Shown: positions 6,678 through 16,220 of the stretch, in pieces | Position numbering within the stretch: the stretch's first letter is position 1 | Layout: every line of letters begins with the position of its first letter | Assembly: GCA_949300485.1 (NCBI GenBank) | Contig: CASGEL010000003.1 | Coordinates: 1 to 64,000, forward strand | DNA: 64,000 bases | Direction of reading: 5' to 3' | Source: an uncultured bacterium | GTDB taxonomy: Bacteria > Cyanobacteriota > Vampirovibrionia > Gastranaerophilales > Gastranaerophilaceae | Translations under genes and position numbers: made by a program | The notes under the pieces: model-generated | Database searches by the model: none | Told to the model about the DNA's origin: nothing | What the model saw: only the letters and a program-made list of their open reading frames with translations

Positions 6678-9050
6678 TTATATAAATAAATTAGAATTTG
6701 CCTTATTACTGTCAGAAATATATTTGGCTACCCCGCCTATTTCAACCCCATCAATCAATTCTTCTTCTTTTATCCCCATAACATCCATAGACATATTACA
6801 AGCTATAAATTTTATACCATTATCCTGAGCTTGTTTTATTAATTCGCTTAATGTTGAAATATTTTTACTTTTCATCACGTTTTTCATTATTGAAGAACCA
6901 AATCCACCCATATTCATTTTTGACAAGGTTAATTGTTCTGGTCCTTTTGGCATCATTAGACCAAATAAAGTTTCAATAAAACCCTTTTTCATACAGACAT
7001 TCCGTTTTCTTAAGATATTTAATCCCCAAAAGGTAAAAAACATTGTAACATCCTTACCGCTTGCTTTTGCTCCATTTGCAATAATAAATGCAGCAAGGGC
7101 TTTATCTAAATCATTTGAAAACACTACTATTGTCTGAGCATTAGAAGTTGCTATATTTACACTTTGATCTGAATTCCCTTTTTTAATTATTGCAATAATC
7201 TTTTTATCCGTTTTTGACAATGATAAAAGAGAATTACCGGTTGAATCACACCAAGCCCCAATATCAGAGGCAAATCCTCTATCTGTTGATACTACTTCAA
7301 AAGTATCTCCAAGATTTGCCTTTTCAAAATATTGTGACACTTTCATAATAGGTCCTGGACATTGCAAGCCTGAAGCATCAATTTTGATATAATTATTTTG
7401 AGTATTATTTATTACTGAGGCGACCGGAATTTTTTTGATAGTTAAATTTTCTTTATTTTTAACAATCTCTTTATACAATTCTATTCCACCCATTAATGAA
7501 TACACATTATTAAAACCATTCTGCAAAAGAATTCTTGAGGCACAATAACTTGTATAACCGGTATTGCAAAATAAAATTACTTTTTTATCTTTCGGAATTT
7601 CATTTAATCTTTCTCTGAGATTATTTATAGGGATATTAATAGCATTTGGTATTGTTTTTATAGCAAAAGCTTGAGGAATTCTGACATCTATCAAATAAGC
7701 ATTATCTAAATCATCAAAATAGGCCGGTTTAACTAACCCCCTTAAAATATTATCAGCATTCATCCCCAAAATATTTATAGGATCCTTTGCAGAAGAATAT
7801 GGAGGGGCATAACAAAGTTCACTGTCCAACATATCCTGAACTGTTCCATTATTTCTCATTATTGAAGCAATAACATCAATACGTTTTTCCACACCATCTT
7901 GTCCAACAGCTTGAGCACCAAGGATGTGTCCTTGAGTTGTAAATAATAATTTAAATAGAGTCTGTGTTGAATCCGGATAATATCCGGCATGCGAACGACC
8001 ATAGATATATGTTTTCCAATATTGAATATTTTTATTTTTAAGTTGCTTTTCATTATTTCCAACACTTGCTACGGTAAGAGCAAATATTTTCAATACAGAA
8101 GTTCCTTGAGATTTTTTATATGCAGATTGCAGACCAACAATATTATCAGCAATAATTCTCCCTTGCCTGTTTGCAGGACCGGCTAATGGAATAAGAGTTG
8201 AATCATTTGTAACAAAATCCTTTACTTCAACACTATCCCCAGCTGCAAAAATATTAGGATCCGAGGTTTGCATATATTCATTTACTATTATTCCTCTATT
8301 CGTATCTAAACCTGCTTTTTGCGCCACACTTATTTCAGGCTTAACACCGATAGCCATAATTGCTATATCAAATGAAATTTCTTTGCCTGAACTGAGAATT
8401 ATCGTGTTCTGTTCAAATTTTTTAACACCATCAGCCAAAACTAAGTCAACACCATTATCTCTCATTTCATTTTGAACAACAGCAGCAACTTCTTCATCAA
8501 TAGGTGCAAGAATTTGATTGTTTAATTCTACTAAAGTAACACTTAAGCCCAATTCTACAAGATTTTCGGCCATCTCAATGCCTATAAAACCTCCACCGAT
8601 AACAACTGCCTTTTTAGCGTCATTATTTATTATATAATTTTTAATTTTATCAGCATCAGCTAATGATCTTACAACGAAAGTTTTGTTTAAATCAATCCCG
8701 TCAAAATTCGGAATAATAGGACTCGCACCAGGAGCTAATACCAACTTATCATATCCAAGGGTTTCATTATTATTCAAAGTTACAATTTTATTTTCTCTAT
8801 CTATTTTTACAACTTCGCAGTTTAATTTTACATCAATATTAAACCAGGTTTTAAACTTTTCAGGAGTAGATACAAGTATTTTATCTCTACTATTAATAAC
8901 ATCAGAAATATAATATGGCAGCCCACAATTTGCGATTGATATTTCATCAGTTTTTTCCAATATTACAATCTCTATATCTTCGTTTAATCTTCTTAATCTT
9001 GCTGCACAGCTGGCTCCTGCAGCACCACCACCTATTATTACTACTTTCAT
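6678..9050 (-). CDS. CoA-disulfide reductase / rhodanese / TusA / DsrE-like fusion
   Basis: A 790-residue multidomain enzyme that probably moves sulfane sulfur between thiols. Residues 1-440 form a CoA-disulfide reductase-type flavoprotein: FAD motif GGGAAG (7-12), catalytic-type NCGLPYY with Cys42, NAD motif IGGGFIGIEMAE (151-162), AAGDSVEV (269-276). Residues ~450-530 are a rhodanese domain with active loop CNTGYTS (Cys495). Residues ~553-625 are a TusA/SirA domain with CPGP (Cys564). Residues ~638-790 are a DsrE/F/H-like domain with ACNMSMDVMG (Cys751). All four sulfur-carrying cysteines are present. It is divergent from an ArsR-family regulator across a 46-bp palindrome. Substrate (CoA disulfide, CoA persulfide or polysulfide) cannot be told from sequence. 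Confidence 0.9.
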   Translation of the reverse strand: MKVVIIGGGAAGASCAARLRRLNEDIEIVILEKTDEISIANCGLPYYISDVINSRDKILVSTPEKFKTWFNIDVKLNCEVVKIDRENKIVTLNNNETLGYDKLVLAPGASPIIPNFDGIDLNKTFVVRSLADADKIKNYIINNDAKKAVVIGGGFIGIEMAENLVELGLSVTLVELNNQILAPIDEEVAAVVQNEMRDNGVDLVLADGVKKFEQNTIILSSGKEISFDIAIMAIGVKPEISVAQKAGLDTNRGIIVNEYMQTSDPNIFAAGDSVEVKDFVTNDSTLIPLAGPANRQGRIIADNIVGLQSAYKKSQGTSVLKIFALTVASVGNNEKQLKNKNIQYWKTYIYGRSHAGYYPDSTQTLFKLLFTTQGHILGAQAVGQDGVEKRIDVIASIMRNNGTVQDMLDSELCYAPPYSSAKDPINILGMNADNILRGLVKPAYFDDLDNAYLIDVRIPQAFAIKTIPNAINIPINNLRERLNEIPKDKKVILFCNTGYTSYCASRILLQNGFNNVYSLMGGIELYKEIVKNKENLTIKKIPVASVINNTQNNYIKIDASGLQCPGPIMKVSQYFEKANLGDTFEVVSTDRGFASDIGAWCDSTGNSLLSLSKTDKKIIAIIKKGNSDQSVNIATSNAQTIVVFSNDLDKALAAFIIANGAKASGKDVTMFFTFWGLNILRKRNVCMKKGFIETLFGLMMPKGPEQLTLSKMNMGGFGSSIMKNVMKSKNISTLSELIKQAQDNGIKFIACNMSMDVMGIKEEELIDGVEIGGVAKYISDSNKANSNLFI

Positions 9051-9063
9051 AATTCCCTCACTG

Positions 9064-9109
9064 CTATTGACAATATTAGAATATTATAATATTCTAATAT
9101 TGTCAATAG
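9064..9109. promoter_or_regulatory. Perfect 46-bp palindromic operator between divergent sulfur genes
   Basis: Each half begins CTATTGACAATATTAGAATA and the 23-base halves are exact reverse complements. It fills most of the 69-bp space between the fusion gene and the arsR-type gene. Both strands contain TTGACA near the outer edges, so both promoters overlap the operator. It is the obvious binding site for the adjacent dimeric repressor. Confidence 0.85.
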
Positions 9110-9119
9110 AGGAACGCAA

Positions 9120-9401
9120 ATGAACGCAGAAAATTATTCAAAAATATTTAAAGCTCTAAGTCATCCAATCCGATTGAAAATCGCTTGCGGCTTGATGCAT
9201 AAAGGTAAATGTAATGTAAATACAATGGTAGAACATTTAAAAGTTTCGCAATCACTCATTTCCCAACATTTAAACATCCTAAAAAATTGCCAAATAATTA
9301 AAGGCCACAGAGAAGGTAATATTATTTGGTATACATTGGAAAATGATTTAGCAGTAAAATTACTAAAGAATATTGAATTAAATTTATGTGACGAAAAATA
9401 A
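9120..9401 (+). CDS. ArsR-family regulator, probable persulfide sensor (BigR/SqrR-like)
   Basis: A 93-residue winged-helix repressor. [18 protein letters not shown] (10-27) and the recognition helix region [13 protein letters not shown] (42-54) are typical ArsR/SmtB. Cys23 in RLKIAC and Cys90 near the C-terminus (IELNLC) fall where the BigR/SqrR/YgaV persulfide sensors have their disulfide/tetrasulfide-forming pair, as I recall that family. The metal-site ELCVCDL motif of arsenic sensors is missing. The genetic context (sulfur-transfer fusion enzyme) agrees with persulfide or oxidant sensing. The start codon lies ten bases past the palindrome and follows GAGGAACG. Cys31 and Cys57 are additional. 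Confidence 0.85.
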   Translation: MNAENYSKIFKALSHPIRLKIACGLMHKGKCNVNTMVEHLKVSQSLISQHLNILKNCQIIKGHREGNIIWYTLENDLAVKLLKNIELNLCDEK

Positions 9402-9415
9402 TAACGGAGGTTGAA

Positions 9416-9865
9416 ATGTCAGATATAAAATTATCAGGTATTGATAAAAATGGAAATGAAACAACTTTTAGTTTAAGTAACTTAAAAGGTAATAAAATTA
9501 TTTTATATTTTTACCCTAAAGACAATACTTCAGGTTGCACACAAGAAGCTTGTGATTTTAGGGATAATATTAATCGGTTAACAAATTATGCCATAGTCGT
9601 CGGTGTCAGCCCAGACAGTATCAAAAGCCATAAAACATTTAAAGAAAAACAACATTTAAACTTTATATTATTATCGGATCCTGATCATACTCTATCAGAA
9701 CAGTATGGCGTATGGAAAGAAAAATCTATGTATGGAAAAAAATACATGGGAATTGAACGTTCAACCTTTGTATTAGACGAGAATGGGAAAATACTCAAAG
9801 AATGGCGTAAGGTTAAAGTAAAAGGACACGTTGATGAAGTTATAAATTATTTACTAACAGAATAA
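9416..9865 (+). CDS. bcp: Peroxiredoxin, BCP/PrxQ family
   Basis: A 149-residue thiol peroxidase that reduces hydrogen peroxide and organic peroxides. The active site [19 protein letters not shown] holds the peroxidatic cysteine and, five residues later, the resolving cysteine typical of BCP. GVSPDS and FVLDENGKI are family-typical. A GGAGG site precedes the start, and the gene lies 14 bp behind the arsR-type gene, so it is probably controlled by the same regulator. Confidence 0.93.
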   Translation: MSDIKLSGIDKNGNETTFSLSNLKGNKIILYFYPKDNTSGCTQEACDFRDNINRLTNYAIVVGVSPDSIKSHKTFKEKQHLNFILLSDPDHTLSEQYGVWKEKSMYGKKYMGIERSTFVLDENGKILKEWRKVKVKGHVDEVINYLLTE

Positions 9866-9907
9866 GTCATACAATGTCACAGCATTAGTAAAATAATACA
9901 CATAATA

Positions 9908-10414
9908 CTATAAGGTATGACGCTTCTTATCCGTAACATTAACAAATTTAGTAAGATAAGTTTCTATCAGGTCATTAACTTTAGATAACATTTCAATATT
10001 GTGTCCGTTTTGTGAATTATAGGTTTTAACGGTTGCACTGCCATGATCTGTTTTTACAGCTTTTTCATATTTAAAAATATTTGGATTAGTTCTATCTATA
10101 GTAACTGTTTCAATATACTTGCCATCTTTGACCTCTAAATGAATTGCTTCTCTGATTAAATTATATACAGGTTTTAAGGTGACTGTACTGTCGCCTTTCT
10201 TAGCTGTAAATTCAGGGACTGTCATTGGCGCTTTCTTTTTAACTTTAGGCCATGTTTCATCAATAAGTTGTCCTGCTTTTTTTACAAGTTTACTTGCTTT
10301 TAGAGAAAGAGCTGTATCCATTGATTGCAGATTAGGACCACCCGTAAATGATACTTTTCTATTATTGGCAGAATTATTTGTCTGGGCTAAACTGTATAAT
10401 GTAATTGGCTGCAT
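9908..10414 (-). CDS. Hypothetical protein with N-terminal VSFTG motif
   Basis: Not recognised. 168 residues, starting MQPITLYSLAQTNN, with VSFTGG at 21-26, then a lysine-rich helix (LKASKLVKKAGQLIDETW) and beta-type repeats such as STVTLKPVYNLIREAIHLEV. The SF-x-G motif after a short N-terminal segment also occurs in the 822-residue protein at 48172-50640 (LSFKG). No membrane segment or signal peptide. It looks lineage-restricted. A GGAGG site is present upstream of the ATG. Confidence 0.6.
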   Translation of the reverse strand: MQPITLYSLAQTNNSANNRKVSFTGGPNLQSMDTALSLKASKLVKKAGQLIDETWPKVKKKAPMTVPEFTAKKGDSTVTLKPVYNLIREAIHLEVKDGKYIETVTIDRTNPNIFKYEKAVKTDHGSATVKTYNSQNGHNIEMLSKVNDLIETYLTKFVNVTDKKRHTL

Positions 10415-10503
10415 ACTTTAAACCTCCGTTAAATTGATATTGCATATTAAAAACAAACAAAATATTTTTTGCGGTTTAATTTTGAAAATAAAAAACCGAT
10501 AAA

Positions 10504-10533
10504 AAATCGGCTGTTTATTTAAACAACCGATTT
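10504..10533 (-). terminator. Terminator of the alsT-ACT operon
   Basis: AAATCGG-C-TGTTT pairs with AAACA-A-CCGATTT with one mismatch, followed on the minus strand by T-rich sequence. It lies 20 bp beyond the ACT gene stop. Confidence 0.65.
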
Positions 10534-10553
10534 AAAAATTATTAAAATTGTAA

Positions 10554-10829
10554 CTAAATTTTGTGCATATTATCAAAAATTTCTTTTTTCTGAACCCAGA
10601 TTTCCATTCCCATATCATGGCCTTTAGAAACAAGAGCCTCTTTTATTTCTTTAAAAGAAAATTTTGATTTTTCAATATCGCATAACATAAACATAACAAA
10701 ATGCCCTTGCATCAAAGTTTGTTTAATATCTTCAATATTAACCTCGTACTGTGCCAACACTGCAGTAACACCAGCAACAATTCCGACCTTATCAACACCT
10801 GATACAGTAACAATTATTTGATCTGACAT
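10554..10829 (-). CDS. ACT-domain protein
   Basis: A 91-residue protein consisting of one ACT-type fold, beginning SDQIIVTVSGVDKVGIVAGV with the glycine-rich turn expected in small-molecule-binding ACT domains. Related short ACT proteins (UPF0237 type) are widespread in anaerobes, of unknown ligand, presumably an amino acid. The gene overlaps the end of the symporter gene by 16 bp and has AGGAGAAG upstream, so the two are co-expressed. That pairing suggests sensing of the transported amino acid, which is inference. Confidence 0.85.
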   Translation of the reverse strand: MSDQIIVTVSGVDKVGIVAGVTAVLAQYEVNIEDIKQTLMQGHFVMFMLCDIEKSKFSFKEIKEALVSKGHDMGMEIWVQKKEIFDNMHKI

Positions 10830-12430
10830 TTAGAATCTTCTCCTATATTTTTTTCTTCGACAATAGTTTCCGCAACAACAGCCGGCACAGGGGTAAGTTC
10901 AGCTTCTTCAATCCATTTTTTATTAACTAACTTACCAACCTTATATTTTTGACAATAAGCTTTCAAATCTTTTTTAACTTCAGGAGCCAGAATATACATT
11001 GCAATAATATTTGGAACAGACATTGCAATCATCATTGCATCAGTAATATTTATAACTGAAGTTACGTTCATTACAGAACCAATAACAATAAATGCACAAT
11101 AAATAAATTGGAAAGTTAAAGTTCTTTTTTTACCTTCACCGACAAGATAGTTCCAGGATTTTTGTCCATAATAAGCCCAGGCTAACAGTGTTGACAGTGC
11201 ATATAAAAGAACAATAGCAGCCAGTAATTTCGGGAAAAACGGAAGAACAGACTGTATTGCACTTGATGTCATTTCAACACCGGAAGTTGAACCTGCATAA
11301 TCTTTATAAACACCTGTGATAACAATAGTTACAGCAGTTAATGTACACATAAAACCTGTCATAAAAGGTTCCATCAAAGAAACAAATCCTTGAGAAATCG
11401 GTTCATGAGTTTTAACGGTTGCATAAGCAATCGGAGCTGAACCCGTACCTGCTTCATTAGTTTGAACAGATCTGCGCAAACCCATAATCATTGCGACAAA
11501 CACTCCGCCATAAATTGATTCAGGACAAAATGCCTCTTTAACAATTACAAAACAAGCATGCGGCAACGCTTTTATATTAAATAAAATAACAGCTAAAGCT
11601 GAAAATAAATATACAAAAATTTTCAACGGAACAATTTTTTCGGTAACCTTAACAATACCTTTGATACCGCCAATAATAATCATTCCGACAACAATAGCCA
11701 TTAACAATCCGATTACCCAATGGAAATGAGCAAGAAAACTATGCTCTCCGCCTGTCACATTAACAAACTGATGAGCAGCCTGATTAATTTGAATCATATT
11801 ACCGCCGGTTATACCTCCACAGATACAAAGCACTGCAAAAATAACCGCTAAAGGCTGACCAAGCCATCTTAACTTTTTACGAGTCAAACCATGTGCCATA
11901 TAGTGCATAGGACCGCCGGAGATTGAACCGTCTAAATTAAATCTTCTGTATTTAACAGCCAATGCTGCTTCAACAAATTTTAATGACATACCTAAAATAG
12001 AACCGACAATTACCCAAAATGCAGCCCCCGGTCCGCCCATAGAAATAGCAAGAGCAACACCTGCGATACTGCCCATACCGATAGTTCCTGATAATGCCGT
12101 CATCAAAGCTTGGAAAGATGAAACTTCTCCGCTCCCGTCATCATTTGCACCTTGTTCTTTATTTGGTTTCACGATACTATGAATAGAATGTGCAAATCCC
12201 CAAATAGGAATACCTTTTAAATAAATAGTGAAGAATAAACCTGCGATCAAAATCCAAAAAATAATCAAAGGAACTTCTGCACCGCATATTTTTATAGGAT
12301 AAAAAATTATATCAGCAATAAAATTGGAGGCAGGCGCAATATGTTTATCCATAAAAGCATCAATGTTAAACGCATAAGCACCTTGCATACCAGATAATAG
12401 TAATGCACAAAAAATCATAAATTTTTTCAT
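10814..12430 (-). CDS. alsT: Alanine/glycine:cation symporter, AGCS family
   Basis: A 538-residue integral membrane transporter that imports small amino acids with sodium. The family signatures are present: GTIGMGSIAGVALAISMGGP, FVEAALAVKYR, ISGGPMHYM, and RRSVQTNEAGTGSAPIAYAT. About ten hydrophobic spans follow an N-terminal hydrophobic segment (1-20) that looks like an uncleaved signal. The C-terminal tail (VPAVVAETIVEEKN) is hydrophilic and longer than usual. The start is preceded by AAAGGATAAAG. It heads an operon with the ACT protein. Substrate choice (alanine versus glycine or glutamine) is not determinable. Confidence 0.92.
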   Translation of the reverse strand: MKKFMIFCALLLSGMQGAYAFNIDAFMDKHIAPASNFIADIIFYPIKICGAEVPLIIFWILIAGLFFTIYLKGIPIWGFAHSIHSIVKPNKEQGANDDGSGEVSSFQALMTALSGTIGMGSIAGVALAISMGGPGAAFWVIVGSILGMSLKFVEAALAVKYRRFNLDGSISGGPMHYMAHGLTRKKLRWLGQPLAVIFAVLCICGGITGGNMIQINQAAHQFVNVTGGEHSFLAHFHWVIGLLMAIVVGMIIIGGIKGIVKVTEKIVPLKIFVYLFSALAVILFNIKALPHACFVIVKEAFCPESIYGGVFVAMIMGLRRSVQTNEAGTGSAPIAYATVKTHEPISQGFVSLMEPFMTGFMCTLTAVTIVITGVYKDYAGSTSGVEMTSSAIQSVLPFFPKLLAAIVLLYALSTLLAWAYYGQKSWNYLVGEGKKRTLTFQFIYCAFIVIGSVMNVTSVINITDAMMIAMSVPNIIAMYILAPEVKKDLKAYCQKYKVGKLVNKKWIEEAELTPVPAVVAETIVEEKNIGEDSKCQIK

Positions 12431-12607
12431 AAATTCTTTATCCTTTCGAACTGATTAAAAGGTTCAATTACCTGATAGGGTAAACCAACCAAATATTACT
12501 AATAGTATAGCAAAAACATGATAAATGAGATAAATTATATGATTTTATGTTACCAACTGTTACACAAATCATGAGTTGTTTTAATAAAAGAGTCATTTTA
12601 TCCCTAC

Positions 12608-12635
12608 TTGTTTATAATTATTTAAATGTTACAAT
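12608..12635 (+). promoter_or_regulatory. Probable promoter of the GH57 gene
   Basis: TTGTTT (12608-12613) and TACAAT (12630-12635) have 16-bp spacing. Their position between two candidate start codons supports the downstream start at 12661. Confidence 0.45.
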
Positions 12636-12660
12636 GATTATAAGCAAAGGGTTAAGGTCT

Positions 12661-14931
12661 ATGATGAGTCAGACAAAAAAATTATCCATAGCTTTTTACT
12701 GGCATATGCATCAGCCGGTTTATTCTTTATCAGTGAATGGAGATTTTTTAATGCCATGGGTAAGACTTCATGCAGTGAAAGATTACCTTGATATGGCTCT
12801 TTGGGCAAAAAAATTCGATAAGTTAAAATTAAACTTTAACTATACTCCTGTATTAGTTGATTCAATTATTGATTATGCACAAAAAGATGCCCATGATATT
12901 CATTCAAGACTTACAATAACTCCTGAAGATCAGCTTACAAAAGAAGATAAAATATTTATTTTAAATAATTTTTTCGATTCAAATTATCAAACAATGATTC
13001 TCCCTAATGAAGAGTATCATAGGTTATATCAAATTGTTCAAGCCGAAGGGACAAGCGATATTTCTGTTTTGACAAATCAGGAATATGCAGACCTAATGGC
13101 ATTATTCAATTTGGCCTGGATAGATCCTTCATTTAAAACAAGTAATCAAGAATTAAAAAAACTTGTTAAAAAAGGAAAAAATTATACACTGGAAGACAGA
13201 ATAAAAATCATCGAGCTTCAAAGAGATATAATAAGGAAAATTATCCCTACATTAAAAAAATTAGTCGAAAAAAATAAAATCGAAATTACCACAAGTCCTT
13301 ATTATCATCCGATTTTACCTATATTGCTTGACTATAAAAATATCAAAAAAAATCCAGCTCCGGATGAAGAATTATCAAACTTAAGAACAGAGTTAGATGC
13401 AAAAATTCAAACAGAAGCAGCGCTGGACAGAATAGAAGAATTATTTGGGAAAAGACCGAGAGGAATTTGGCCATCGGAACAATGTGTGAGCGGCAAAACC
13501 CTTGATTTACTCAGTTCTTTAGGTGTGGAATGGTCAATAGCTGATGAGGGAATTTTGGCAAATTCAATAAACTTTGAATTTGAACATGATTTTAAAGGTT
13601 ACTTGAAAGAACCTTATCATTTATTAAAAACTTATCAGTATAAAACAAAAAATTCTGATATAAAAATGGTATTTAGAGATTCTACCATACCTAATCTTAT
13701 AGGTTTTGAGTACTCTAATCACAATCCTATATCAACTGCAAATGACTTATACGATAGAATAAAAGTATTACAAAGTAAAATTTTATCTTCACCTGACAAT
13801 GAACACCTTTTAACAATAGCATTGGATGGTGAAAACTGCTGGGAAAATTATTTGGAAGACGGAGCTTCCTTCTTAAAAACTCTGTATACTCTCATCTCAG
13901 AAGATGATACATTAGAAACAGTTTTAATCAGTGATTATCTTGATAAGGCAAAAGAAAATAAAATCTTAAACAAAATATCTTCAGGCTCCTGGATAAACAG
14001 AAATTTCAAATTGTGGATAGATGAACCCGTAAAAGATCTGGCTTGGACATATTTAAAAAGAGTAAGACAGGATTTTTCCGCATTTGTCAAAAGAGAACCG
14101 CTTAATCCGAATATAGAACTGGCAAGAAGAGAACTGTTTATATGCGAAGGCAGCGATTGGTTCTGGTGGTATGGTGAACCTAATGATTCAGGACGGGATA
14201 ATATATTTGATTTTCTGTTTAGAACACATTTAAAAAATATCTATAGATATCTTGATTTAGATACACCGAAATATTTGGATGAACCATTATCTAATATTTC
14301 TGCCTCAAAACCGTCAAAATACCCTAAATTTTTGATATCACCGGTTATAGACGGTAAAAATGTAACCAGTGAAGATGATATTTGGAACAATGCAGGATAT
14401 ATAGAAATCCCTGACGGACCTGTGTTAAGAGAATCAAAGTTATTTGATAAAATCAGATTTGGAAATGATGAAGAAAATTTCTATCTGAAGTTCCATTTAA
14501 ACAGATACATAAAAGAAAGAGCAGATTTGAGCAACAGAATATACCAGATGTATATTTATCTGCGAAAATCCACACACAAACAGGATTTAGCTCCGGTAAG
14601 ACTAATACACAAAACCCAGAATATTCTTCCTGTTTCAATGGAAAAATTCCATAATGAAATACAAATTTCAATATGCAACAGCGAATTGAAATCCATAAGA
14701 ATTATTAAAGCAATCCCTGGTGATATGTGGATAATTGGGAATTCCAAACCTATAGAATACGCTTATGACGAAGTTTTAGATTTGAAAATTCCTTTTGAAA
14801 CCCTCGAAATCAAAAACGGCGAAACTCTTGAATTCATATTCGTTAATGCAAACGATGAAATAAAAGATTTTTATATTCCAAATGAAATGGTTTTATCAAT
14901 CACAAGACCGTCATTAATTCTGCGCAAGTAA
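12661..14931 (+). CDS. Glycoside hydrolase family 57, alpha-glucan-acting
   Basis: A 756-residue enzyme of the GH57 alpha-amylase/amylopullulanase/glucanotransferase group. All five family regions are visible: HMHQPVY (17-19 HQP), TTSPYYHPILPIL, GIWPSEQC with catalytic-nucleophile Glu273, FRDSTIPNLIGFEY with acid/base Asp340, and ALDGENCWENY (Asp389). Beyond ~590 a beta-rich domain (ISPVIDGKNVTSEDDIWNN...) resembles the C-terminal domain of GH57 amylopullulanases. No signal peptide, so it probably acts on glycogen or imported maltodextrin in the cytoplasm. The start at 12661 (AAGG upstream) is preferred over 12547 because a promoter-like sequence lies between. Confidence 0.9.
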   Translation: MMSQTKKLSIAFYWHMHQPVYSLSVNGDFLMPWVRLHAVKDYLDMALWAKKFDKLKLNFNYTPVLVDSIIDYAQKDAHDIHSRLTITPEDQLTKEDKIFILNNFFDSNYQTMILPNEEYHRLYQIVQAEGTSDISVLTNQEYADLMALFNLAWIDPSFKTSNQELKKLVKKGKNYTLEDRIKIIELQRDIIRKIIPTLKKLVEKNKIEITTSPYYHPILPILLDYKNIKKNPAPDEELSNLRTELDAKIQTEAALDRIEELFGKRPRGIWPSEQCVSGKTLDLLSSLGVEWSIADEGILANSINFEFEHDFKGYLKEPYHLLKTYQYKTKNSDIKMVFRDSTIPNLIGFEYSNHNPISTANDLYDRIKVLQSKILSSPDNEHLLTIALDGENCWENYLEDGASFLKTLYTLISEDDTLETVLISDYLDKAKENKILNKISSGSWINRNFKLWIDEPVKDLAWTYLKRVRQDFSAFVKREPLNPNIELARRELFICEGSDWFWWYGEPNDSGRDNIFDFLFRTHLKNIYRYLDLDTPKYLDEPLSNISASKPSKYPKFLISPVIDGKNVTSEDDIWNNAGYIEIPDGPVLRESKLFDKIRFGNDEENFYLKFHLNRYIKERADLSNRIYQMYIYLRKSTHKQDLAPVRLIHKTQNILPVSMEKFHNEIQISICNSELKSIRIIKAIPGDMWIIGNSKPIEYAYDEVLDLKIPFETLEIKNGETLEFIFVNANDEIKDFYIPNEMVLSITRPSLILRK

Positions 14932-15076
14932 ACTTTTAGAAAGAGTACCAATAGCAAGTACCTGTATTGTTATAAATAAAAATCCCATTTTCTTTTCCCC
15001 TTTAATTACATGTGTATAAAGGATTTTTTAACTTCAGAATTGCTAATATGTTAACTTTTATGAAAAAACATTTTAA

Positions 15077-16207
15077 TTATACAGAAGTAATTTTACCCAT
15101 AACAACTCGTTTATTTGCTCCCGTACAACATGGAAGATTGTTTGGAATTCCATAATATGTACAGTAACCTAGAAGAGCAAAAGCCATTACTTCTTTAAAA
15201 TTATTGGAAATTCCATAGTTTTCACAAGTTGTTAAATCAATATGCTTTGGCAAATATCCTCTTAACATTCTCATCAAAGTTTTGTTATATGCACCACCAC
15301 CGCATATTACAGATTCATGAATTCCGACATTCGGATAAATAAAACGTTCATAACTTTGAGCAATTGTTTTAGCAGTTAGAGCAGTAACAGTTGCAATAAT
15401 ATCTTTAGGATCATCAGGTGCAAATTTTAAAATATTTTCTATATAGTTATTAGAAAAATATTCTCTGCCTGTCGATTTTGGAGGTTCCACTAAATAATAC
15501 TCATCAGACAACAAGCATTCAAGCCAACTATCAGAAACAACACCCGATGAAGCAATCTCACCATCTTTATCATAGGGAACGGAAAAATATTTATTTGCAC
15601 AATAATCAATCATAATATTTCCAAGCCCCGTATCAAATCCAAATGTATCAAAATCCTGAGATACAACAGTTACATTTGAAATTCCTCCAATATTCTGGAT
15701 TGCAAAATTCTTACCTTTATTTTTAAACCAAGCTTCATCTGCAAAACAAACCAATGGTGCACCTTGTCCATTTTGCGCAATATCGGCCTCTCTGAAATTT
15801 GATATTGTCATACATCCGGTATTTTGAGAAATTACAGAACTTTCTCCAATTTGCAAAGTGCTTTTTAAACTTATATTATCAATACTTTCATCAAACGGAT
15901 AATGATAAATTGTCTGACCATGACTTGATATAAAATCAGGTTTCCCGAATTCGGAAATTAAAACATTTGCCGCATCTGCAAAACATTTACCTATAACAAA
16001 ATTCATCTGACAAATATCTTTTACGGAAGCTTCACCTCTAAATAACTGAAAAATTTTTGCCTTGACATGTTCAGGATATTGATAATTTATACCCTGAATT
16101 AATTTAACACTCCTATCAGGGAAAACTTCACAAAATCCGGCATCAATACTGTCACATGAGGTTCCTGACATCAATGCTATAACTTTTTTTGACTCTAACT
16201 CTTCCAT
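15077..16207 (-). CDS. anmK: Anhydro-N-acetylmuramic acid kinase
   Basis: AnmK opens and phosphorylates 1,6-anhydro-MurNAc from wall turnover, giving MurNAc-6-phosphate. The 376-residue protein has the ATPase-fold start VIALMSGTSCDSIDAGFCEV, SSHGQTIYH, LQIGESSVIS, FREADIAQNGQGAPLV and IQNIGGISNVTVV, all typical. Two LysM wall hydrolases are encoded elsewhere in the window, which fits recycling. No good ribosome binding site precedes the ATG. Instead an intrinsic terminator lies only about 14 bases upstream, an attenuator-like arrangement described separately. The 145-bp gap behind it towards the GH57 gene shows only a weak AAAAATCC/GGATTTTT stem. Confidence 0.93.
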   Translation of the reverse strand: MEELESKKVIALMSGTSCDSIDAGFCEVFPDRSVKLIQGINYQYPEHVKAKIFQLFRGEASVKDICQMNFVIGKCFADAANVLISEFGKPDFISSHGQTIYHYPFDESIDNISLKSTLQIGESSVISQNTGCMTISNFREADIAQNGQGAPLVCFADEAWFKNKGKNFAIQNIGGISNVTVVSQDFDTFGFDTGLGNIMIDYCANKYFSVPYDKDGEIASSGVVSDSWLECLLSDEYYLVEPPKSTGREYFSNNYIENILKFAPDDPKDIIATVTALTAKTIAQSYERFIYPNVGIHESVICGGGAYNKTLMRMLRGYLPKHIDLTTCENYGISNNFKEVMAFALLGYCTYYGIPNNLPCCTGANKRVVMGKITSV

Positions 16208-16220
16208 ATATTAATAATAT

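Noticed and set aside
12547-12660. Upstream start for the GH57 gene
   Set aside because: The extension is not similar to GH57 proteins, and a likely promoter lies between it and the start at 12661.
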